A stretch of DNA of 53,023 bases from Gemmatimonadota bacterium (GCA_016874035.1 VGVM01000012.1:1-53023), one strand, 5' to 3'. Shown: positions 1 to 8,624, counted from the first letter of the stretch. A program made the numbers and translations. Notes: generated by a model not told the origin, from the letters alone.

Positions 1-1
1 G

Positions 2-634
2 GGGCGCCAGGAGCGCGGCGGCTGGGGCGCGCGCGCCCAGGCTGGCCCCGATGGGCGGGCCCAGGCGGATGACATCCCACCGCCGGACGCCTACGCGGAC
101 GAGGGCGAGGGGGAGGCCGCGGTGGCCCGCCCGAGGCCGCACGAGAGCTCGGCGGAGCGCGAGCTCGTGCGCGTCATGCTGCTGCATCCGGAGCAGGTGG
201 AGCGCGTGGTGGAGGAAGTGGGACGGCTGGACGCCGAACTGGATGAACGGCCGGCGATCGAAACCATGGATGAGGCCGGGGTGCAGCCCGCCCTGCGCGA
301 TCCTGTGTATGCGAGCATTTTTCGGGCACTCGCCGATGGCGCCGTGGACGCGGAGGGGCTGGGCGAGCGATTGACCTTACTCGAAAACAGGGAAGTGGAA
401 GCGCTTCGCTCCGAGCCAGCGGTGGTCGCCGATCCCGGGCGCACGATCGCGGACGCGGTGGCGATGTTGCGCGAACGATTGTTGCGCGAACGCCTGGACG
501 AACATGCGCGGATGCTTCCGCTCGCCGCGGAGCAGGACAAGGATGCGCTGCTGCGCCTTGGCGTGACGCTGCAAAAGGAGCTGCGGGCGGTGGGGAAGCG
601 AGAATGGCGGAGCGTGCGACGTCGCGACTGGTGA
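2..634 (+). CDS. dnaG: DNA primase DnaG, C-terminal part (5' end outside window)
   Basis: The frame is open from the first bases of the window to TGA at 632-634, so only the last 210 residues are seen. After a low-complexity Gly/Ala/Asp-rich linker comes an all-helical region beginning ERELVRVMLLHPEQVERVV. This resembles the DnaB-helicase-binding C-terminal domain of DnaG, which recruits primase to the replisome. The zinc-binding and TOPRIM catalytic domains would lie upstream and cannot be checked. The identification rests on the helical domain and on the linker preceding it, so it is probable rather than certain. The gene is followed after 79 bases by a zinc-ribbon gene. Confidence 0.7.
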   Translation, partial: GRQERGGWGARAQAGPDGRAQADDIPPPDAYADEGEGEAAVARPRPHESSAERELVRVMLLHPEQVERVVEEVGRLDAELDERPAIETMDEAGVQPALRDPVYASIFRALADGAVDAEGLGERLTLLENREVEALRSEPAVVADPGRTIADAVAMLRERLLRERLDEHARMLPLAAEQDKDALLRLGVTLQKELRAVGKREWRSVRRRDW

Positions 635-713
635 CGACCACGACGGATGACCCGGTCGCGAACCGTGCGGCCATGGAAAACTTGTGAACCAGGTCACCCC
701 TGGTGGAGGCGGA

Positions 714-1436
714 GTGTCAACGGAACTTCAAGCGTTGTTGGTAGTGCAGGCGGACGACGTCATCATCCATGGCCTCGAGCAACGGATCGTCGCGCTCGAG
801 CCCAGGATCCGGGAACTCGATGCACGGCGTAATCGCGTGGCGGAGGCCATCGCGCGGTCGACCCAGGCCGTGCAGGCCGAGGAGCAGCGACAGGCCTTCC
901 TCCGCGACAAGATTGCCGAGCACAAGCAGTTGATCGAGAAGAACCAGGCGCAGATGGACGCCGTGAAGACCATGAAGCAGGCGACGGCTGCGGCGGCCCA
1001 GCTCGAGCAGGCGCGCCGGATCGTGCAGGTGGAAGAAGGCGACCTGCTGGCGCTCAACCGGCGACTCGACGAGCTCCGCGGGGCGCTGACGACGCAGAAG
1101 AAGGAACTTGACGCGATCGAGGCGGAGCAGGAAACGGCGCGGAGTGAGGTCGCTGCCGAACGCGCGGCGATTGACGGCGAGCTCTCGACGGCGCGTGAGA
1201 AACGCGCGACCAGCGCCAAGGCGGTGCCCGGGGGCCTGTTGTCGAAGTACGACCGCATCCGCGGCCGGAAGCGTGTCGAAGCCGTGGTCGCGATGCGCGG
1301 CATGGCGTGCGGCGCCTGCGACACGGCGATCCCGATGCAGCGCCGCCATGTGATGACGGCCACGGCGGCGATCGAGCTGTGCGAGGCCTGCGGCGTCCTG
1401 ATGTACTTCGTCGCCGGTGACACTGCGGCGACCTGA
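714..1436 (+). CDS. Coiled-coil zinc-ribbon protein (CT398-like, C4 ribbon)
   Basis: A 240-residue protein. Residues about 1-190 are an almost continuous charged helical hairpin (EIxxLxxR-like heptads). The C-terminus carries a four-cysteine zinc ribbon, CGACDTAIP...CEACGVLMYF. Proteins of this family are widespread and probably bind nucleic acid or act as structural adaptors, but no reaction is established. I chose GTG 714 because GGTGGAGG at 702-709 sits just upstream and because homologues begin (M)xxxLQALLxxQ. An upstream in-frame GTG at 684 would add ten residues. The 3' end overlaps recJ by 20 bases, so the two are probably co-transcribed. Confidence 0.75.
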   Translation: MSTELQALLVVQADDVIIHGLEQRIVALEPRIRELDARRNRVAEAIARSTQAVQAEEQRQAFLRDKIAEHKQLIEKNQAQMDAVKTMKQATAAAAQLEQARRIVQVEEGDLLALNRRLDELRGALTTQKKELDAIEAEQETARSEVAAERAAIDGELSTAREKRATSAKAVPGGLLSKYDRIRGRKRVEAVVAMRGMACGACDTAIPMQRRHVMTATAAIELCEACGVLMYFVAGDTAAT

Positions 1437-3132
1437 TCCGCGCTGGGTCACCAGCGCTACACCTGATGCGTCCGCCGCCGCGTCCCTCGCCACGCGGCTC
1501 CAGCTTCCCTCGGCGCTCGCGCGCCTGCTGGTCGTGCGCGGCATCACGGACGAGCGCGTCGCGCGCAGCTACCTCCGGCCGGCCGTCGAGGAACTCGGGG
1601 ACCCGGCGCAAATGGCCGGCATGCAGGCGGCGGTCGAGCGGCTCGCCGACGCGATCCGCCGCGGCGAAACGATCCTGGTGCACGGCGACTACGACGTGGA
1701 CGGCATCTGCTCGACGACGCTGCTCACGCGGTCCATCAGGGCACTCGGCGGCCGCGCGCTGCCGTTCATTCCCGATCGGCAACGCGATGGCTATGACTTG
1801 AGCAGCGCCGGTGTCGCGCAAGCGGTGCGGCAGCAGGCCTCGCTCGTCGTGACCTGTGATTGCGGGACCACCGCGGTTGCACCGGCGCTCGAGCTGCAAC
1901 GCGCCGGGATTGACCTCATCATCACCGACCACCACCTGCCGGGTGCCGCGCTGCCACCGGCGGTGGCGATCCTCAACCCGCGGCGGCCGGACGACACCTC
2001 GGCGGACAAGGACCTCGCCGCCGTTGGCGTGGCGTTCAAGCTTGCGCTCGCCCTGACCCGGCACCTGGGTGGGAACGACGCGGTCGTCTACAACCAGATG
2101 GACCTGGTCGCGCTCGCGACCGTGGCCGATGTCGCGCCGCTGCGCGGCGAGAACCGCATCTTCGTGCGCAAGGGACTCGCGCTCATGGCCGAGACGCGGA
2201 ACGTCGGGCTCCGTGCGCTCATTCGCGCGGCCGGGCTCGACGGCAAGGAGATGACCGCCGGGAGAATCGGCTTCATCCTTGCGCCGCGGCTCAACGCGCT
2301 CGGCCGGATCGATCGCGCGCTGCGCGGCGTGGAACTCCTGCTCGCCGATGACGAAGCGACGGCGAACACCATCGCGCGCGAATGCGAGGAGAGGAACCGC
2401 GAGCGTCAGGACCTTGACCGCGCGACCCTCGAGCAGGTGATGCGCCGTGTGGATGCGCTCGAGGCCGACGCATCGTGGGGAATCGCGATCGCGGATCGCG
2501 CCTGGCACCCCGGGGTCATCGGGATCGTGGCGTCGCGCGTGGTGGAGACGACGGGACGGCCGACGTTCCTGATCGCCGTCCAGGATGGCGTCGGGAAGGG
2601 CTCCGGCCGTTCCGTTCCCGCGTTCGACCTGCACGCGGCGTTGGGGGCATGCGCCGACCTGCTCGACAAGCACGGCGGGCACCGGGCAGCCGCCGGCCTC
2701 ACCATCCAGGAGGCGCGGGTCGAGGCGTTCGCGGAACGGTTCAATGCCGTGGCGCAGGCGCAGCTCACCACGGATGACCTGCGCCGGACGGTGCACCTGG
2801 ACCTCGAACTTCCCCTTGGCGAGGCGACCGCGGAGCTCGAGCGCTTGCTGCGCCACGTCGAACCGTTCGGCGTCGCGAATCCGGCGCCCACGTTCGTCGC
2901 GCGCGGCTTGGCCGTGGGGACCGGGGCGAGGCGGATCGGGACCGACGGCGTGAAGTGCGTGCTGACGGATGGCGAGACATCGCTCGAGGCGGTGGGGTGG
3001 GGCATGGCCGGACGGTCGCAAGAGCTGGCGGCGGGGCGTCGCGTGGATGTCGCGTACAAACTCGAACGCAACGTGTTCCGCGGCGCCGAGTCGCTCCAGC
3101 TCGCCTTGGTGGACTTCAAGCCGGCGGCCTGA
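1417..3132 (+). CDS. recJ: Single-stranded-DNA-specific exonuclease RecJ
   Basis: A 571-residue protein, the usual RecJ length. It degrades ssDNA 5' to 3' in recombination and base-excision or mismatch repair. Catalytic DHH-family motifs are visible: DYDVDG at 91-96, CDCG at 147-150 and TDHH at 170-173. The DHHA1 motif GGHRAAAG lies near residue 425 and an OB-like C-terminal domain follows. The GTG start at 1417 gives the conserved N-terminal RWVxxxxP segment and the LLVVRGI helix. It overlaps the upstream zinc-ribbon gene by 20 bases, and only three bases separate it from rsmD, so it is an internal member of this operon. Confidence 0.95.
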   Translation: MTLRRPDPRWVTSATPDASAAASLATRLQLPSALARLLVVRGITDERVARSYLRPAVEELGDPAQMAGMQAAVERLADAIRRGETILVHGDYDVDGICSTTLLTRSIRALGGRALPFIPDRQRDGYDLSSAGVAQAVRQQASLVVTCDCGTTAVAPALELQRAGIDLIITDHHLPGAALPPAVAILNPRRPDDTSADKDLAAVGVAFKLALALTRHLGGNDAVVYNQMDLVALATVADVAPLRGENRIFVRKGLALMAETRNVGLRALIRAAGLDGKEMTAGRIGFILAPRLNALGRIDRALRGVELLLADDEATANTIARECEERNRERQDLDRATLEQVMRRVDALEADASWGIAIADRAWHPGVIGIVASRVVETTGRPTFLIAVQDGVGKGSGRSVPAFDLHAALGACADLLDKHGGHRAAAGLTIQEARVEAFAERFNAVAQAQLTTDDLRRTVHLDLELPLGEATAELERLLRHVEPFGVANPAPTFVARGLAVGTGARRIGTDGVKCVLTDGETSLEAVGWGMAGRSQELAAGRRVDVAYKLERNVFRGAESLQLALVDFKPAA

Positions 3133-3135
3133 CCC

Positions 3136-3669
3136 GTGCGGATCATCGCAGGTGAGTGGAAAGGGCGGCGCATCCTCGCGCCGCCGGGCCGCGAGGTCCG
3201 GCCGACCTCCGATCGCGCGCGTGAGGCGTGGATGAGCATCGTGCATCCGCGACTGCCGGGCGCTCGGGTCGTGGACCTGTTTGCCGGCACCGGGGCGCTG
3301 GGACTCGAAGCGCTGTCGCGCGGCGCGGCACACTGCGATTTCGTCGAGCACTCCGCGCGGGTCGCCAAGGTCCTCCGCGACAACATCGCGACGCTCGGCG
3401 CCGGTGAGCGTGCGACGGTTCACGTGATGGATTCGTTGAGCTTCGTCGCGCGCTGCACCGACGGGGCATTCGACATCGGGTTCGCCGACCCACCTTGGCG
3501 AAAAGGGTACGCCGAGCGCGTGGCGGAGCTGTGGCTGGAACGTCCGTTCGCCACCGTGTTGGGCGTGGAGCACGAGACGGCCGCGCCGATGCCCGATGGC
3601 GGGGAGACTCGCCGGTACGGGGACACCGGCATCACGATCTACCACCGCCAGACAGAAGGCCCGCCTTAG
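3136..3669 (+). CDS. rsmD: 16S rRNA (guanine-N2)-methyltransferase RsmD
   Basis: A 177-residue SAM-dependent methyltransferase expected to make m2G966 in 16S rRNA during 30S assembly. The N-terminus MRIIAGEWKGRRI and the RPTSDRAREA segment are family hallmarks. The SAM-binding motif DLFAGTGALGLEA is at 47-59 and the catalytic DPPW motif at 118-121. It starts with GTG three bases after recJ and precedes coaD, a pairing (rsmD-coaD) that is very common in bacteria. Confidence 0.95.
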   Translation: MRIIAGEWKGRRILAPPGREVRPTSDRAREAWMSIVHPRLPGARVVDLFAGTGALGLEALSRGAAHCDFVEHSARVAKVLRDNIATLGAGERATVHVMDSLSFVARCTDGAFDIGFADPPWRKGYAERVAELWLERPFATVLGVEHETAAPMPDGGETRRYGDTGITIYHRQTEGPP

Positions 3670-3728
3670 GGCCCCTCGCCGTCGTCCTGACCCTCGCCGT
3701 ACTTTCCTCCCACCCTTACCCCTTCGCT

Positions 3729-4205
3729 GTGCTGGCCCTGTACGCCGGAAGCTTCGATCCAATCACGAACGGTCACACCGACCTGATCCGTCGCGCCCTC
3801 GGGTTCGCCGATCGGATCATCGTCGCGGTGGCGAACAACCCCGCCAAGAAGCCGCTGTTCACGCCCGACGAGCGGGTCGGACTGATCGCCAAGGCGCTGG
3901 AGGGCGAAACGCGGGTCGAAGTCCAGCAGTTTGAGGGTCTGCTGGTGGATTTTGCCCGGACCGCCGGCGTCGGCATGATCATCCGCGGCTTCAGGGCCGT
4001 GAGCGACTACGAGTATGAGTACCAGATGGCCCTGATGAACCGGCACCTCGCGCCCGAGATCGAGACCGTCTTCATGATTCCCTCGCTCGACACCACGCAC
4101 ATCAGCTCGAGCCTGGTCCGCGAGGTTGCCCGCTTTGGCGGCGACGTGGCGAGCCTGGTTCACCCAAGCGTGCACCAGGCGTTGCGCGCCAAGTTTGGCA
4201 AGTAG
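3729..4205 (+). CDS. coaD: Phosphopantetheine adenylyltransferase CoaD
   Basis: A 158-residue nucleotidyltransferase catalysing 4'-phosphopantetheine + ATP to dephospho-CoA, the penultimate CoA step. The nucleotide-binding signature YAGSFDPITNGHTDLI is at the very N-terminus, and the C-terminal ISSSLVREVARFGG loop is present. The same frame stays open upstream. I selected GTG 3729 because it starts two residues before the YAGSFDP strand, as in other CoaD proteins (about 160 residues). No convincing Shine-Dalgarno precedes it, so coupling to upstream translation is possible. Confidence 0.93.
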   Translation: MLALYAGSFDPITNGHTDLIRRALGFADRIIVAVANNPAKKPLFTPDERVGLIAKALEGETRVEVQQFEGLLVDFARTAGVGMIIRGFRAVSDYEYEYQMALMNRHLAPEIETVFMIPSLDTTHISSSLVREVARFGGDVASLVHPSVHQALRAKFGK

Positions 4206-4269
4206 CCGGTACATCGGCGGCCCTGATTATCTTCCGTTTCGCGAACCCTGATTCCGGAGTCGTGAACCC

Positions 4270-4602
4270 ATGAGCTTCACCGTTGCGCGCAAAGGCGACG
4301 TCACCATCGTGGATGTCGAAGGCCAGCTGATCGTCGGCAACCGTCAGGAGCTCAAGCAGAAGGTGCTCGACGAGGTCGAGAAAGGGGCGAAGAAGATCCT
4401 GATCGACTTCTCCCGCACCGGGTACATCGACAGCTCCGGGCTGGGCGTGCTCGTCTCGCTGGCCAAGCGCATTCGCGACGCCGGCGGCGAGCTCCGGCTC
4501 GCCAACCTCCACGACGAACTCCAGACGTTGTTCGAGCTGACCAAGCTCGATACGCTCTTCCAGATCTCCAAGACCCGGGACCACGCGCTCGAGAGTTTCT
4601 GA
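4270..4602 (+). CDS. Anti-sigma factor antagonist (STAS domain, RsbV/SpoIIAA-like)
   Basis: A 110-residue single STAS domain. The phosphoacceptor loop YIDSSGLGV places the conserved serine at residue 55. Family members bind and sequester an anti-sigma kinase when unphosphorylated. GGAG at 4256-4259 lies about ten bases before the ATG. The next gene encodes the matching HATPase anti-sigma factor and the third a PP2C phosphatase, so this is a complete partner-switching cassette (antagonist, kinase, phosphatase). No sigma factor gene lies beside it; its target is unknown. Confidence 0.9.
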   Translation: MSFTVARKGDVTIVDVEGQLIVGNRQELKQKVLDEVEKGAKKILIDFSRTGYIDSSGLGVLVSLAKRIRDAGGELRLANLHDELQTLFELTKLDTLFQISKTRDHALESF

Positions 4603-4604
4603 TC

Positions 4605-5024
4605 GTGGGGGCGGCGGAGTCGCTGGACTTTCGCATTCCCAGCGACGTCCAGTACATCGAGGCGGTGGTGGTGCAGGTCGTGCGGCGCTGCGAGGCGCTC
4701 GACTTCTCGCGTCGGCACACGGCGCTGAACGTGCCGGTCGCGCTCACGGAGGCCATGTCGAACGCCATCCAGCGTGGCAACCGTGACGACGCGAGCCGCG
4801 ACGTCGTCGTGCGGGTGGCGATAGACGAAACGCGACTGGTCGCCGAGGTGCGTGACGAGGGCGATGGGTTCGACCTCGAGGCGTGCACCGTGGATGCCAC
4901 CAGCGACGACAACCTCCACCGGGAAGACGGGCGCGGCCTGTTCTTGATGCGAAAACTCATGGACCGCGTTGAGCGATTTCACGACGGCGGGAACGTCGTT
5001 CGCCTCGTCCTGCATCGCGTCTAG
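4605..5024 (+). CDS. Anti-sigma regulatory factor, serine kinase (RsbW/SpoIIAB-like HATPase)
   Basis: A 139-residue GHKL ATPase. The N-box is TEAMSNAIQRGN, the G1 box is RDEGDGFD and the G2 region is EDGRGLFLM. Such proteins bind a sigma factor or another partner and phosphorylate the STAS antagonist encoded immediately upstream. The GTG start at 4605 falls two bases after the upstream stop, so translation is probably coupled. The downstream PP2C phosphatase starts four bases after this stop. The family also includes anti-sigma-like regulators with non-sigma targets. Confidence 0.88.
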   Translation: MGAAESLDFRIPSDVQYIEAVVVQVVRRCEALDFSRRHTALNVPVALTEAMSNAIQRGNRDDASRDVVVRVAIDETRLVAEVRDEGDGFDLEACTVDATSDDNLHREDGRGLFLMRKLMDRVERFHDGGNVVRLVLHRV

Positions 5025-5028
5025 GCCG

Positions 5029-6330
5029 GTGGACGAGCTCGAACGGGCGCGACAAGAGGTGCGCCTCGCTTCGCAGGCGCTCGCCGAAAGCTGGGAGGAA
5101 ATCAACCTCCTCTACTCGATCGGTGAGATCCTCGGACGCACGGTCCAGCTGGAGGATGCCGCGGGCACGATCCTGACCGAGATCGCCGAGACCGTCGGCG
5201 CAGACCTCGGGGCGATCTACCTCCACGATGCGAACCGTGGCTTGCTGGCGCCGATCGCAGCCCGGGGAGCCGCGCCGAAGGACCTGGACGCGATCCCGGT
5301 GGACGACGAGGTCACGGCGGCGGCGAACGTGTTCCGCGACGCGCAGCCCCGACGGTTCGGCCCCTCGGCGGTGCCGGCGCTCGAGGTTCCCGTGCGGCGT
5401 GAGGCGACACTCGCGGTCCCAATCGCCTGGTCGGGGCCGAAAGGCAGCACTGTCCTTGGCGTCGTGCTGCTCTCGGCGCCGCGCTACGATGCGCTCTTCA
5501 CCGCCGGCGACGAAAAGCTCGTTGCCGCGATCGCCACGCAGATCGCCACGGCGATCCAGATCAACCGCCTCGTGCGCTTGTCGGTCGAGCAGGAACGCCT
5601 GGCGCACGAAATGCAGCTCGCGCACGACCTGCAGATGCGGCTCCTGCCGCCGCCGGCGGCGCTCGCGCCGGATGCGAGGTGCGCGGCGCGCGTGGAGTCG
5701 GCGCGGAGCGTGGGCGGTGACTTCTACCACCTGTTCCGGCTCGGCGGCGGACGGGTCGGTGTGCTGCTCGGTGACGTGTCGAGCCATGGCTACCAGGCCG
5801 CGCTGATCATGGCGCTCACGATGAGCGCGATGTCCATCCATGCGCAGAAGGGCCAGTCGCCGTCCGAGACGATCCGTTCGTTGCTCGCGACGATCGCCGA
5901 TGAACTCGAGGACACGGAGATGTTCCTCGCCCTCTGTTATGCCGTGATCGACCCCGGTCAGGGCGAGATCTGCTGGGTGAACGCGGGCCAGCCGCACACG
6001 TTCGTCGTCGCCGGTGACGGTCGTCCGACCCGTCTCGAAGCGACCGACCCACCGCTCGGCATGGGGTCGGCCTCCCCGCACGAGATGCGCCGGCCGTGGA
6101 ACCGCGCGACCGACATGCTGGTGTTGTTCACCGATGGCGTCTGCGATGCGCGCGATATTGACGGCAAGACGCTCGGGGAGTCGCGTGTGCTCGACGTCCT
6201 CGCCGCGCGGCGCGGCGACACCCCGGAACGCGTGGTGGACGGCGTGTTCGCGCTGCTCGAGGGGCACATGGGCGGCGGTATCGCGCCAGACGACCAGGCG
6301 GTGCTCGTCCTCCGCACCCCGCCGGCGTGA
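5029..6330 (+). CDS. GAF-domain PP2C serine phosphatase (RsbU/SpoIIE-like)
   Basis: A 433-residue protein. An N-terminal helix (ARQEVRLASQALAESWEEI) leads into a GAF-type sensor domain (about 25-180). A short coiled linker then leads to a PP2C/SpoIIE phosphatase domain with SVGGDFYHL, LLGDVSSHGYQAAL, FTDGVCDAR and DDQAVLVL metal-site motifs. It should dephosphorylate the STAS protein of this operon in response to a GAF-sensed signal. The frame is open further upstream, but GTG 5029, four bases after the previous stop, gives a normal N-terminus. The last four bases overlap the rsmA start. Confidence 0.88.
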   Translation: MDELERARQEVRLASQALAESWEEINLLYSIGEILGRTVQLEDAAGTILTEIAETVGADLGAIYLHDANRGLLAPIAARGAAPKDLDAIPVDDEVTAAANVFRDAQPRRFGPSAVPALEVPVRREATLAVPIAWSGPKGSTVLGVVLLSAPRYDALFTAGDEKLVAAIATQIATAIQINRLVRLSVEQERLAHEMQLAHDLQMRLLPPPAALAPDARCAARVESARSVGGDFYHLFRLGGGRVGVLLGDVSSHGYQAALIMALTMSAMSIHAQKGQSPSETIRSLLATIADELEDTEMFLALCYAVIDPGQGEICWVNAGQPHTFVVAGDGRPTRLEATDPPLGMGSASPHEMRRPWNRATDMLVLFTDGVCDARDIDGKTLGESRVLDVLAARRGDTPERVVDGVFALLEGHMGGGIAPDDQAVLVLRTPPA

Positions 6331-7151
6331 CGTCGCGGGTCGGCGGTCACACGCCACGGAAACGCTTCGGTCAGCACTTCCTCAAGGACCGCGCGGTACT
6401 TGCCGCGATCGCGGATGCGGCCGCGTTGCAGCCGGGTGAGACCGCGGTGGAGATTGGACCCGGGCAGGGGGCCCTGACGGAGCTCCTGATTGAGCGGGTC
6501 CGCCCGACGGGGCGGCTGATCGCCGTCGAGATTGACCGGGACCTCGCCGCCGGCCTGCGGGCGCGCTACGCGCTGCGGCCGGAGTGCGAGATCATCGAAG
6601 GCGACTTCCTGAACGTCGCGCTTGGCCCGGTCGTGCGCGGGCCGTACACGCTCGTCGGCAACATTCCGTACAACATCACGACGCCGATCGTGTTCAAGGC
6701 GCTCGAATCGCCGCGCCCGCGGAGCATGGTGTTCCTGGTGCAACGCGAAGTCGCCGAGCGCGTGGCCGCCGCTCCGGGCACCGACTCGTACGGCGCACTC
6801 TCGGTGAACCTACAGGCACTGGCGACGGCCGAGACGTTGCGCGTGGTGCCCGCGCGGGCGTTCGCCCCGCCGCCCAAGGTGGACAGCGCGGTGTTGAAGA
6901 TCGTCCCGCTCGCCGCGCCGCTGCTGCCCCGCGAAGACGAATCGTCCTTCCGCAAGCTCGTGACCGCGCTGTTCTCGAACAGGCGCAAGCAAATGCAGCG
7001 GGCGCTGCGGAGCGTACGCGGGCTGTCGGCACCTGAAGCCGCCGCGGCCCTCGAGGCGGCCGACATCGCGGCAACGGCCAGGCCCGAAGTGCTGGCGCCG
7101 GCGGATTTCGCGCGCCTGTTACGCGTGCTGCGCGGGCCGGAACGGGCCTGA
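6327..7151 (+). CDS. rsmA: 16S rRNA dimethyladenosine transferase RsmA (KsgA)
   Basis: A 274-residue methyltransferase that dimethylates A1518 and A1519 of 16S rRNA late in 30S assembly. Visible motifs are FGQHFLKD (14-21), EIGPGQGALTELL (42-54), GDFL and the catalytic NIPYN (112-116). The C-terminal helical domain has the family's FxNRRKQ-like segment (LFSNRRKQMQRAL). It starts at GTG 6327 in a GTGA overlap with the phosphatase gene and ends 26 bases before the stop of rex on the opposite strand, so the two genes converge. Confidence 0.95.
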   Translation: MTSRVGGHTPRKRFGQHFLKDRAVLAAIADAAALQPGETAVEIGPGQGALTELLIERVRPTGRLIAVEIDRDLAAGLRARYALRPECEIIEGDFLNVALGPVVRGPYTLVGNIPYNITTPIVFKALESPRPRSMVFLVQREVAERVAAAPGTDSYGALSVNLQALATAETLRVVPARAFAPPPKVDSAVLKIVPLAAPLLPREDESSFRKLVTALFSNRRKQMQRALRSVRGLSAPEAAAALEAADIAATARPEVLAPADFARLLRVLRGPERA

Positions 7152-7177
7152 CCTGCCGCGGTCCGCCGGGAAGGCGC

Positions 7178-7807
7178 CTACTTCTTCCTTGCGTTGGTCA
7201 GGGCGTAGCTGAGGATCTCGAGTTCGAGCGCCATATCAACGTGTCGAACCTCAACGCCGGCCGGCGCGTGGATCTGGGCCGGGGCAAAGTTCAGGATGCC
7301 GCGGATTCCCGCCTTCGCCGCGCGCTCAACGAGCGTCTGGGCTGCGGTCGGCGGAACCGCGAGCAGGGCGATTTCCGGCTTCAGCCGTGCGGCATCGCCT
7401 TCGAGTTCCTTCTGGTCTCGCACGGTGATGCCATCCAGCGACACGCCGATCCGCGCCGGCGCGACGTCATAGATCCCGACGATCCGGTAGCCGCGATCCG
7501 CGAATCCACGGTACTGCGCGAGTGCGGCGCCGATCTTGCCCGCGCCGATGATGACGACCCGCCATTCCCGTTCGAGTCCGAGGATCTCGCGAATCCGCCG
7601 CGAGAGCGCCGACACCGAGTACCCCAGGCCGCGCGTGCCGAACGACCCGAAAAACGACAGGTCCTTTCGCACCTGCGCCGACGTCGTGCCGCCGAGCCCA
7701 GCGAGATCTCCGCTGGAAATCGTGTCCTTCCCCTCGCGCCGCGATTGCTCCAGGAATCGCAGGTAGAGGGACAGGCGGCGGACCGTGGATTCGGCGATGT
7801 GCTTCAC
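7178..7807 (-). CDS. rex: Redox-sensing transcriptional repressor Rex
   Basis: A 209-residue protein. The N-terminal winged helix (about 1-80; STVRRLSLYLRFLEQ, SSGDLAGLGGTTSAQVRKDLSFFG) is followed by a Rossmann NAD(H)-binding domain with VIIGAGKIGAAL. A C-terminal swapped helix (VDMALELEILSYAL) completes the fold. Rex represses fermentation and respiration genes when NADH/NAD+ is low and is released by NADH. It starts with GTG at 7807. A perfect Rex operator lies 18 bases upstream of this start (7825-7844), implying autoregulation, possible control of the divergent exonuclease gene, or both. Confidence 0.95.
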   Translation of the reverse strand: MKHIAESTVRRLSLYLRFLEQSRREGKDTISSGDLAGLGGTTSAQVRKDLSFFGSFGTRGLGYSVSALSRRIREILGLEREWRVVIIGAGKIGAALAQYRGFADRGYRIVGIYDVAPARIGVSLDGITVRDQKELEGDAARLKPEIALLAVPPTAAQTLVERAAKAGIRGILNFAPAQIHAPAGVEVRHVDMALELEILSYALTNARKK

Positions 7808-7824
7808 AGTCAGGGCGGAGTGGG

Positions 7825-7844
7825 CTTGTGAATGATTTCACAAG
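7825..7844. promoter_or_regulatory. Rex operator (ROP site), perfect palindrome
   Basis: CTTGTGAA-TGAT-TTCACAAG is an 8-4-8 perfect inverted repeat. The inner 18 bases match the established Rex consensus TTGTGAANNNNTTCACAA at all 14 defined positions. It sits in the 111-base gap between rex (GTG at 7807, minus) and the exonuclease gene (ATG at 7919, plus). Binding there would most simply make rex autoregulated. Confidence 0.88.
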
Positions 7845-7918
7845 TTACAAACGGGTTCGGCGGGGTGGGTAGTGGAGGAACTCCCGGCGGCGCCGACAAC
7901 CGGCGACCTTGCGGCGGA

Positions 7919-8608
7919 ATGAGTTCGCGCCCGCTTGCACTTCACGATGCCTGGACCGGCGACGGCACGCCGCACGCGACCGTGGATTTCGCGGTCGTGG
8001 ATATCGAGACGACGGGGACGGGCGCGGTGGGCGCAGATCGAGTCACCGAAGTTGCCGCCGTGCGTGTGCGTGGGTCCGAGTGCCGCCTGTTGTTTCATTC
8101 GCTCGTCAATCCCGGGCGCCCGATCCCGGCGCACATCACGCGCCTGACGGGCATTCACGACGCCATGGTGTCCGGAGCGCCACGGTTCGCGGATATCGCG
8201 GGTGCGTTGGCCGCCGAGCTCGCCGGACGCGTGTTCGTCGCGCACAACGCGCGCTTCGACTGGCGGTTTCTCGACGCCGAGTTCCGTCGCCTTGGCGCGC
8301 CGGCGCTCGAGGGAGTCGTGGCCGGCCGCCTCTGCACGGTGCAGCTGGCCCGGCGCGTGCTTCGACACCTGCCGCGGCGAAACCTCGATGCCGTGTGCCA
8401 CCACTACGGGATCGAGAATGACGGCCGCCACCGGGCGGCGGGTGATGCGCAGGCGACCGCGCAGGTGCTGGTGCGCCTGCTCCGCGATGCTGACCGCGCC
8501 GGGTGGTGGTCGCTCGAGTCGCTCGGTCGCGCGCTCGTGAATCCGCGCCGCCGCGCCCGCGGCCGCAGTGGCCTCCCGACGTCCAGCGAGGGGGCCGACG
8601 GGGCGTAG
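7919..8608 (+). CDS. DnaQ-like 3'-5' exonuclease (stand-alone DEDDh family)
   Basis: A 229-residue protein with the three exonuclease motifs of the proofreading epsilon family: Exo I VVDIETTG (D and E), Exo II HNARFDWRFL (D), and Exo IIIe HRAAGDAQAT (H and D). It should remove nucleotides from 3' DNA ends. Whether it is the true Pol III epsilon subunit or an accessory nuclease cannot be told. ATG 7919 gives a normal start. The frame extends back to 7832, but that would begin inside the Rex operator. The gene is divergent from rex. The C-terminus is Arg/Gly-rich. Confidence 0.82.
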   Translation: MSSRPLALHDAWTGDGTPHATVDFAVVDIETTGTGAVGADRVTEVAAVRVRGSECRLLFHSLVNPGRPIPAHITRLTGIHDAMVSGAPRFADIAGALAAELAGRVFVAHNARFDWRFLDAEFRRLGAPALEGVVAGRLCTVQLARRVLRHLPRRNLDAVCHHYGIENDGRHRAAGDAQATAQVLVRLLRDADRAGWWSLESLGRALVNPRRRARGRSGLPTSSEGADGA

Positions 8609-8624
8609 TGCTAGTTTCTTGCGC

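Noticed and set aside
682-699. Possible second Rex site (TTGTGAACCAGGTCACCC) before the zinc-ribbon gene
   Set aside because: Only the left half-site matches; the right half has four of seven bases, so it is not called an operator.
1054-3762. 902-codon open frame on the minus strand across recJ and rsmD
   Set aside because: High G+C makes antisense frames long. The translation is Arg/His/Pro-rich low complexity and recJ and rsmD motifs are unambiguous on the plus strand.
4228-4233. TATCTT as a -10 box before the STAS gene
   Set aside because: No -35 at a workable distance; the nearest TTGGCA is 27 bases upstream.
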